The notes beneath the pieces were generated by a model. It was not told the DNA's origin. It made no database searches and saw only the letters and a program-made list of their open reading frames with translations. Below are positions 6,746-7,919 of a stretch of DNA of 7,919 nucleotides, in pieces. Numbering within the stretch: position 1 is the first letter of the stretch; each line of letters begins with the position of its first letter. The DNA is from Nitrospiria bacterium. Its GTDB lineage: Bacteria; Nitrospirota; Nitrospiria; Nitrospirales; UBA8639. A program made the translations under genes and the position numbers. The stretch lies in contig JAUIKP010000138.1 in assembly GCA_030430725.1 (NCBI GenBank), forward strand, positions 1 to 7,919. Reading direction: 5' to 3'.

Positions 6746-7501
6746 CTATTGAACAGTACCCTTGTTAAAGTTCTTGCGATCATCCCCGTAGTCAGTGGCA
6801 ACGGTTTTATCTGTTTTTTCATTGACTGTGGTGGGTTGGGGGGCACATTGCCAACAAGGCGCAGCACCAGTCATCATACCAACGTCGCTGGTAATTCCTG
6901 ACTTAACTTCCCCTGGCTGTACTGCACCCTCTGGCATTCCAGTAAGAGAACCACTCTTTACGGTAAGTCCCCTTGAGGCATAAGGATCTGGTTTTTGACC
7001 AAACCCTCCACCAAAGCCTGGATTGTCGGCTCCCCCTAACAATTGACTTCCCTTTAACACATATACATCTCGAACCAACTTCCGGCCGGTTCCAAACTTT
7101 TGGTCCTCGGAAGTTTCATTTGCCGCTTGGATCGTGACGTAATCACCTTTGCCAATAGCTTTAAGGTTGGCCATGTTGGTCTTACTGTCAAAATACAGCT
7201 CTTTTAAGTTTAAGGAGCCACGAAGGGTTTGCCGTTCATCATGGGAACTTCCTCCCATATCGAGCCACAGCCTTCCCCCGGCATAATCAATGCCGACAAC
7301 TTCACCCTGGATCGTTTCATCTGCAGAGAGGTACCGCAACATATCATCTTGGTCCATCACCCGTGACCTGTCGCCTACACCTTGAGAGTCTCCGACACCA
7401 GTCCCGTACCCTACATGCTGAGGTGGACGCTCTTGCGCCACCGCCACGCTCACCGAGCCTGCAAAAACCATTGCTAATCCTAAATACCCTACCTTCCGCA
7501 T
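6746..7501 (-). CDS. Exported protein of unknown function with C-terminal CxxC
   Basis: I do not recognise this 251-residue protein. It begins with a clear Sec signal peptide: a basic MRK, a hydrophobic stretch to about residue 20, and AVA followed by QE, so signal peptidase I would cut after residue 22. A Gly-rich spacer (30-45) precedes a probable beta-rich domain at about 63-150 (IQGEVVGIDYAGGRLWLDMG, LKAIGKGDYVTIQAANE, LVRDVYVLKG). This domain resembles a small beta-barrel, but that is only an impression. The rest is low in complexity, with a Gly-rich run (GGADNPGFGGGFGQ, 156-169) and Thr/Lys/Asp-rich ends. The only two cysteines form CWQC at 216-219, which could be a disulfide or metal site. 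Its own consensus promoter, strong ribosome binding site and strong terminator suggest a well-expressed single-gene unit with a periplasmic or extracellular product. Confidence 0.88.
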   Translation of the reverse strand: MRKVGYLGLAMVFAGSVSVAVAQERPPQHVGYGTGVGDSQGVGDRSRVMDQDDMLRYLSADETIQGEVVGIDYAGGRLWLDMGGSSHDERQTLRGSLNLKELYFDSKTNMANLKAIGKGDYVTIQAANETSEDQKFGTGRKLVRDVYVLKGSQLLGGADNPGFGGGFGQKPDPYASRGLTVKSGSLTGMPEGAVQPGEVKSGITSDVGMMTGAAPCWQCAPQPTTVNEKTDKTVATDYGDDRKNFNKGTVQ

Positions 7502-7505
7502 GTGG

Positions 7506-7514
7506 CTCCTCCTT
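7506..7514 (-). promoter_or_regulatory. Strong ribosome binding site of the exported-protein gene
   Basis: AAGGAGGAG on the minus strand lies just before the ATG at 7501, with six bases between the AAGGAGG core and the start. It is close to the full anti-Shine-Dalgarno complement and is the best such site in the window. It fixes the start codon and agrees with the signal peptide beginning there. Confidence 0.85.
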
Positions 7515-7587
7515 GGAAGTGTGAGTGAATAATCAAAAAAACGAACGAATTCAAATATACGATTTTACTCCATGATCAAGGGCACCA

Positions 7588-7616
7588 ACTATAGTCAAGG
7601 CAATAGCCCCTGTCAA
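7588..7616 (-). promoter_or_regulatory. Consensus sigma70-type promoter of the exported-protein gene
   Basis: On the minus strand TTGACA (7616-7611) and TATAGT (7593-7588) are 17 bases apart, which is nearly ideal. Transcription should start near 7581, leaving a leader of about 80 bases before the ATG at 7501. That leader is AT-rich and shows no clear riboswitch or hairpin. Between this promoter and the tRNA gene (7617-7733) I see no gene and no convincing tRNA terminator. Confidence 0.82.
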
Positions 7617-7733
7617 GTCAATTCTTGGCTTTAAATCTATGGTTCGACATACCAGAAATTTCACTTAAAGACTTACACTGTCTTATCATTTTTTCTCAAT
7701 TTTAATTGCACCCTAAAGAGACGAGACAGGTAA

Positions 7734-7820
7734 TGGTGCCCGGAGGGAGGGTCGAACTCCCACTCTCGTGAAAGAACCGGATTTTGAGTCCGGCGCGTCT
7801 GCCAGTTCCGCCATCCGGGC
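7734..7820 (-). tRNA. tRNA-Leu, anticodon CAA (reads UUG), CCA encoded
   Basis: Read on the minus strand, the acceptor arms are GCCCGGA (7820-7814) and TCCGGGC, followed by A and an encoded CCA ending at 7734. The anticodon stem CCGGA/TCCGG holds the loop CTCAAAA, giving anticodon CAA. The T arm is GGGAG-TTCGACC-CTCCC. The long variable arm (about TTCTTTCACGAGAGT) and the D-loop with GG are typical of the class II leucine tRNAs. All stems pair without mismatch, so the gene looks intact. Confidence 0.97.
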
Positions 7821-7840
7821 AAGGCCATTTTCACCTGCGA

Positions 7841-7869
7841 TATCTACCATGAACCCCTATGCAGGTCAA
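7841..7869 (-). promoter_or_regulatory. Sigma70-type promoter of the tRNA-Leu gene
   Basis: TTGACC (7869-7864) and TAGATA (7846-7841) on the minus strand are 17 bases apart. The start of transcription would fall near 7834, about 14 bases before the mature 5' end of the tRNA. That short leader would be removed by RNase P. No GC-rich discriminator typical of stringent control is evident. The rest of the sequence to 7919 shows no feature I can name. Confidence 0.65.
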
Positions 7870-7919
7870 ACAGGAAATACGGACCGACTTACTTAAATTC
7901 TAAACCATCACGACAATAA

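Noticed and set aside
7622..7733. Intrinsic terminator or small RNA downstream of the tRNA-Leu gene
   Set aside because: Only a very weak AT-rich hairpin (CAATTAAAATTG) is present, with no GC stem followed by a T-run.
7734..7820. Integration site or genomic island border at the tRNA gene
   Set aside because: No direct repeat of the tRNA 3' end, integrase or phage gene is visible in the window.
7833..7866. Inverted repeat ACCTGC...GCAGGT flanking the -10 box of the tRNA promoter, considered as an operator
   Set aside because: The arms are only 6 bases, 22 bases apart, and the sequence matches no operator I know; chance is a sufficient explanation.

Overview
The window looks like a chromosomal piece of a bacterium that makes heme by the C5 (glutamyl-tRNA) route. 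The gene order (HemX/CcsA-like membrane protein, hemA, hemC, cobA-hemD fusion), the style of the proteins and the moderate base composition fit the phylum Nitrospirota, probably Nitrospira or a close relative. That assignment comes from recognition, not from a search. No mobile element, CRISPR array or defence system is visible.

Left part (1-4693, all minus strand): a tetrapyrrole operon read from right to left. A good sigma70-type promoter (TTGACC-17-TATACT) precedes a HemX/CcsA-like membrane protein. It is followed by hemA (glutamyl-tRNA reductase), hemC (hydroxymethylbilane synthase) and a fused cobA-hemD (uroporphyrinogen-III C-methyltransferase plus uroporphyrinogen-III synthase), which runs off the left edge. 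All three junctions are 4-base ATGA overlaps, so the four genes are probably translationally coupled. Together they would carry glutamyl-tRNA towards uroporphyrinogen III and divert part of it to precorrin-2 for siroheme, heme d1 or cobalamin. The steps by HemL and HemB are not in the window.

Middle (4759-5528, minus strand): a short-chain dehydrogenase/reductase pseudogene. It can be followed from start codon to stop codon but is broken by about eight frame changes and two adjacent in-frame stops. The rest of the gap up to 5637 holds nothing I can identify.

Right part: rsmI (16S rRNA 2'-O-methyltransferase, plus strand, with an unusually short C-terminus) converges on a small TusA-family protein gene (minus strand), and the two overlap by 23 bases at their 3' ends. 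A strong, nearly symmetric hairpin terminator follows. Next comes a minus-strand gene for an exported protein of unknown function with its own consensus promoter and a strong ribosome binding site. Last is a tRNA-Leu(CAA) gene on the minus strand with its own promoter. The least explained items are the exported protein, the shattered dehydrogenase gene and the HemX-like protein at the head of the heme operon.
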